Below are positions 60,526 through 64,000 of a stretch of 64,000 nt of DNA, piece after piece. Numbering within the stretch: the stretch's first letter is position 1; the number at the start of each line of letters is the position of its first letter. Source of the stretch: Bacillota bacterium (GTDB taxonomy: Bacteria; Bacillota; Clostridia; Acetivibrionales; DTU013); NCBI GenBank assembly GCA_023426125.1, contig JAFABI010000065.1, positions 124,001 to 188,000 on the forward strand, written 5' to 3'. A program made the translations under genes and the position numbers. Below the pieces are notes generated by a model. That model saw only the letters and a list, made by a program, of their open reading frames with translations, was not told the DNA's origin and did no database searches.

Positions 60526-62388
60526 GCCCGATTGCCCCTGTGCCGTCCTTCCCTCTTCGATATCGATGTACAGGGGTATGTAAAACTCGACCCGCGTACC
60601 TTCTTCCGGTTTACTGTTGATCAGCAGATGGTATTTCGGGCCATAAAACAATGTAAGCCGTTTATTGACATTTCTCAAACCCGAAACTTCAAAGGCGTCA
60701 AAATAATTAACGATGTTCCGCAAGATATTTAACTTTGGCTCATTCATTCCTTTCCCGTTATCCTGTATGGTAAAGTGCATTGCATCCTTCTCCAGCTTTG
60801 CGGAAATCCGGATGGCGCCCTGATTTCTTCTGCCTTCCTCCAGCCCGTGAATGAAGGCGTTTTCAACGATCGGCTGAAGGATGAAATGCAGAAGGCAGTA
60901 TCTTCGGATGGCTTCATCCATATCGAAAAAATACGAAAAGCTGTTGCCGCATCTGGACCTCTGGATATAAAGATAGTATTCGAGATTGCACATCTCCTTT
61001 TCAATTTCGATATAGTCGCTGCCTTTATTGAATATCCCCCGGTAATAGCCGGACAATGAAAAAATCATGCGTGAGCATTCCTCCGGCTTGCCGGATTTGG
61101 CCAGCCAGTTGATGGCGTCCAGGGTATTGTAAAGGAAATGGGGATTGATCTGGTTCTGCAGCACCTTGATCTCCATTTCCTTGAGCAGCAGCTGCTCCTG
61201 GTAAAGCTGCCGGATCAGCTCCTTGATGTGCCGCACCATCCGGTTGAAGCTGCTGTAAAGATAAGAAAATTCATCCTTTCTCACTTCTTTGATGGCAATA
61301 TCAAAATTGCCTTTTTCGGTTTCGCGCATAAACCGGATCAAATGAACCACCGGCATGTCCACATTCCTGTTGATGATTCTGACCACAAAGGAAATCAGGC
61401 CGACATTGATGATGAGCAGGAGAATAACCATGCAGGTTAGAAACAGGCGCTGTTCCTTGATCATGTATTCTTGCGGCAGCAGTACAAGAACATAACTGTC
61501 GGCAATGGGATTATATCTGGAAATACTGTAGAAACGTCCCTTTCGTCCCAGTTCCACCTTCCGAAACAACTGCTCCGTCATATCTTCCATGCTGATTCCG
61601 GTACTTTCCTGGAGCATCTGCCCGATCAGATCCTTGTCTTCCGCAGAAATGATTTTTCCATCCCGGTCCAATACGTAATTCAGCGTATCCGGACTGACTT
61701 TCAAATTTTTCGTGATGTTGAAGATGTCCCTTTCGCTAAAACAGACACCTACATATACTTTACTTTTGACACGCTTGTTCATGATATCCGCCCGGGCTAC
61801 GTAGGCCATCATGTCCCTCTGGGCATTCTGCCCGTCGACCTGGTTGGAGGGACGGGTGAAATCCCTCTTGAAACAAGTCCAGCTGTAACGCTGCTCCGCA
61901 TCCTGGAAGTTTTTGATCCAGTCCACCATTTCCGGACTCACATGGGTGTAAACGTTCATTTCCGACGTGATCAATATTTCCTGGTCCGCAAAATAAACAT
62001 AGATGGAATAAAATTCATTGTTCACCGTGGTATGGTAGGTCAACACGTCCAGCAGGTCGTTGTTCAGGCGGTATTGGTCATATGGGCTTTGTACTCCGGC
62101 AGATAACTTCTCCAGCCTGTCGTTCAGGCAGATGAGCAACCCTGTCTCTTTGGCCTTTTGGAAAAGGAATTCGAGATACATATTGGTTTGTTCCATATTG
62201 TTGATGACATAGGAATTGGTTTTCTGCTTGATAATGTTTCCCGCGATGATGCCGGTGCAGATGCAAAATATCACCATAAACCCGAATAATACGGAAATAT
62301 AGATCACCAGCTTGGTTTTCAAGCTGTACAGGTTTACTTTCAGGGATTTGCCGCAAACATCGATTATCTTGTCAACGTATCTTCTCAT
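60520..62388 (-). CDS. YesM-type sensor histidine kinase (module C)
   Basis: 622 residues: N-terminal helix (LVIYISVLFGFMVIFCICTG), extracellular sensor, second helix (LFLTCMVILLLIINVGLISFVV), HAMP, and His_kinase with LQNQINPHFLYNTLD and LQPIVENAFIHG. The kinase and regulator are tail-to-tail rather than in one operon, unlike modules A and B. A 62-bp hairpin repeat lies just upstream of the start. Confidence 0.93.
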   Translation of the reverse strand: MRRYVDKIIDVCGKSLKVNLYSLKTKLVIYISVLFGFMVIFCICTGIIAGNIIKQKTNSYVINNMEQTNMYLEFLFQKAKETGLLICLNDRLEKLSAGVQSPYDQYRLNNDLLDVLTYHTTVNNEFYSIYVYFADQEILITSEMNVYTHVSPEMVDWIKNFQDAEQRYSWTCFKRDFTRPSNQVDGQNAQRDMMAYVARADIMNKRVKSKVYVGVCFSERDIFNITKNLKVSPDTLNYVLDRDGKIISAEDKDLIGQMLQESTGISMEDMTEQLFRKVELGRKGRFYSISRYNPIADSYVLVLLPQEYMIKEQRLFLTCMVILLLIINVGLISFVVRIINRNVDMPVVHLIRFMRETEKGNFDIAIKEVRKDEFSYLYSSFNRMVRHIKELIRQLYQEQLLLKEMEIKVLQNQINPHFLYNTLDAINWLAKSGKPEECSRMIFSLSGYYRGIFNKGSDYIEIEKEMCNLEYYLYIQRSRCGNSFSYFFDMDEAIRRYCLLHFILQPIVENAFIHGLEEGRRNQGAIRISAKLEKDAMHFTIQDNGKGMNEPKLNILRNIVNYFDAFEVSGLRNVNKRLTLFYGPKYHLLINSKPEEGTRVEFYIPLYIDIEEGRTAQGQSGS

Positions 62389-62423
62389 CGCGTCACCCGT
62401 ATTCTATTTAGGATATTCCCTTA

Positions 62424-62485
62424 TTATAACGACCTAATTCAAAGGAAATTTGTCGGTTGCAGACAAATTTCCTTACATCAGCGGA
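62424..62485 (-). repeat. 62-bp dispersed hairpin repeat family C, copy 2
   Basis: Same as 7203-7264 except for four positions; here the end nearest the gene reads TATAAT on the minus strand. Confidence 0.75.
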
Positions 62486-62514
62486 AAACTTTCTCCTCCC
62501 GGCGCACATACCTG

Positions 62515-62559
62515 AAAAGAGTCCTGAAGGCAATGAAAATCACACCCTCAAGACTCTTT
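62515..62559 (-). terminator. Terminator of the module C binding-protein gene
   Basis: AAAGAGTC and GACTCTTTT arms around a ~20-base loop, followed on the minus strand by a T-run, just after the stop codon. Confidence 0.65.
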
Positions 62560-62572
62560 CCCATGGGAAATA

Positions 62573-64000
62573 TCAATACTTCATATCGGTCGCGGCACCC
62601 AGATTTTGATTGCATTCATCGAGAATCTGCTGGGCACCGATATTTTTCATCTGCTCCCGGTAGTTCTTCACTGCCTGTTCCGGAGTTAGCTCGCCGGTTA
62701 CAGCCTTGACGACGGCTTCATCAAAGAGCCTTTTTACATCCGGTGAAATAGTGGCAAAGGTATCGGATACCGGCGTAGTATACTTTGTACCCATCTGGAA
62801 AAGCAGCCCGGATTCCAGACCGTTTTTCATACCTTCCGCTTTCCTTTTCAGATTGCTTTCCAATATCGCCTGCTGTTCGGGCGTAGCAATGACAGACATG
62901 GTTTTATACTGCATGGGCATGGATTCCACCGAAAACACAGAAGGCAGTTCAACGATAATATCCGGATGGGTATAACCATTACCGTCCTTATCAACAAGGA
63001 AGGTTATCGTTTTGTCCTTCAAATCGAAGGTTTTCCCCGGTATGCCATACCTGCCCATAAAGTGGCCCTTTTCATTTCCAAAGAAAATATTGATGAATTC
63101 ACTTACCACTTCCTTTGCCTGTTTGGTACCCTTGATCAATACATAGGGGGCATTTCCATAGGTTACCTGATTGATATTCCTTGTCAGTTTTCCCTTTAAA
63201 GCGGTGATCTCTTCAAATTTTGCCGTCGGGACCACTTTTATGACAGCCGGTTCGAAGCTGTCAACGCTGTAATGCTGCCAGTAAAAAGTGCTTCCGTACA
63301 AGCCCGACATCATCTTTTCCCGCATATTGCTTCCCTTGTTTGTAAACAGCTCCTTGTCCAGGAAACCGTTTTTGTAAAGGTTGTTCAGGTATTGCAGCGC
63401 CTCCGCCATCTCCGGCTTGAGCATGGTATCGATATAAGCGTTGGCGCCGGGGTCCCAGGTAATGGAGTTTTCGCCGATATGGTTGAGCCTTGCGTCAAAA
63501 GCCTGGAATATATCCTGCAGGTTCCATGTACCGGAGGAAGTTAACCCGACGGTATCATTCTTTTCGTTTTTGTCGGGGTCGTTCAGGGTGAATGCTTTTG
63601 CAGCCTCATAAAGCTCATCCACCGTCTCGGGGACTTTCATTCCCAGATTGTCCAGCCAGTCCTTCCGGATCGACCTTGTAAAGAAGGCGCCGGAGAGTCC
63701 GTTGGGTATCGCCCAGGTCTGTCCCTTTACCTGGTAAAGCTCCCGCATGGTATCCGGAAGAGAATTCCATACCGGATTGTCTTTCAAATAATCATCCAGG
63801 GGTTCGATTGCGCCGTCGTTGATGGCTTTCATCATATCATCGGGGGAGAAAAGATAAACCAATCCTTTGAGTTCGCCGGAGGTGATCATCAGGTTCACTT
63901 TTTCCATATAGTTGTTTCTTGGCGGATAATTGACCTTGAATTTGATGCCGAACTCCCGTTCCATGGCTTCCGTCCACTCTTGCTTAAGCTCGGGCGTATC
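62573..64000 (-). CDS. Extracellular solute-binding protein, LplA type (module C; N-terminus beyond window)
   Basis: The frame is open at base 64000; 475 residues are visible, without the signal peptide. It has the long binding-protein form with NYPPRNNYMEKVNLMITSG, GQTWAIPNGLSGAFFTRSIRKDWLDNLG and NDPDKNEKNDTVGLTSSGTWN (a calcium-binding-like DxDxN stretch seen in LplA-type proteins). Captures an oligosaccharide, with permeases presumably beyond the right edge. Read with the kinase downstream of it, it belongs to module C. Confidence 0.9.
   Translation of the reverse strand, partial: DTPELKQEWTEAMEREFGIKFKVNYPPRNNYMEKVNLMITSGELKGLVYLFSPDDMMKAINDGAIEPLDDYLKDNPVWNSLPDTMRELYQVKGQTWAIPNGLSGAFFTRSIRKDWLDNLGMKVPETVDELYEAAKAFTLNDPDKNEKNDTVGLTSSGTWNLQDIFQAFDARLNHIGENSITWDPGANAYIDTMLKPEMAEALQYLNNLYKNGFLDKELFTNKGSNMREKMMSGLYGSTFYWQHYSVDSFEPAVIKVVPTAKFEEITALKGKLTRNINQVTYGNAPYVLIKGTKQAKEVVSEFINIFFGNEKGHFMGRYGIPGKTFDLKDKTITFLVDKDGNGYTHPDIIVELPSVFSVESMPMQYKTMSVIATPEQQAILESNLKRKAEGMKNGLESGLLFQMGTKYTTPVSDTFATISPDVKRLFDEAVVKAVTGELTPEQAVKNYREQMKNIGAQQILDECNQNLGAATDMKY

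Overview
The window looks like chromosomal DNA from a spore-forming, anaerobic member of the Clostridia (Firmicutes). Evidence: a complete GerA/GerC/GerB germinant-receptor operon, RNase J, an AGGAGG ribosome-binding-site style with many TTG/GTG starts, Gram-positive lipoprotein signal peptides, S-layer-homology proteins, YesM/YesN-type two-component systems, a canonical cre site and a Firmicutes-type LexA box. The genus cannot be fixed from the sequence alone. I support about 50 genes: 49 protein-coding, one tRNA and one clear pseudogene.

Layout. 1-11.5 kb holds housekeeping and storage functions: the end of a membrane protein, tyrS, a PocR-type AraC regulator next to a lone corrinoid protein, RNase J, and an alpha-glucan set (GT4 glycosyltransferase, DUF4912 protein, GH57 branching enzyme), then a PhoH-family ATPase. 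12-15 kb has an MFS transporter, an unlisted 48-residue zinc-ribbon gene, an L,D-transpeptidase, tRNA-Gln(CTG) and a small hypothetical gene. 15-22 kb is sugar metabolism: a Gfo/Idh/MocA oxidoreductase, a DegT aminotransferase, a ROK repressor, and an AraC regulator divergent from a GH29 alpha-L-fucosidase behind a cre site. 22-27 kb is the spore germination operon, extended by a small membrane protein and an FAD oxidoreductase. 27-40 kb has an MFS transporter, an AraC/URO-D-methyltransferase pair, twin SLH-BsuPI surface proteins, an AMIN-amidase, an M20 peptidase relic, another oxidoreductase and an ABC exporter.

40-64 kb is dominated by three carbohydrate-sensing modules. Module A (+) is histidine kinase, AraC-type response regulator, binding lipoprotein, two permeases and a URO-D-family protein. 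Module B (-) has the same order without the URO-D gene. Module C has a kinase and regulator facing each other, a binding protein cut by the right edge, and an alpha/alpha-toroid, polysaccharide-lyase-like protein. None encodes an importer ATPase, so a shared MsmX-type ATPase elsewhere is expected.

The intergenic DNA is unusually rich in dispersed palindromic repeats. The most striking family (13 copies) keeps constant outer arms around a palindromic core that exists in three different sequence versions, all still self-complementary; a second family does the same. Other families include a 62-bp hairpin found just upstream of two unrelated minus-strand genes, a 333-bp MITE-like element with 15-bp terminal inverted repeats, a nested composite element, and GGGGAC-type repeats, one of which is translated as the C-terminus of a transporter. 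A consensus sigma-A promoter with no gene behind it (11.8 kb) is a small-RNA candidate.
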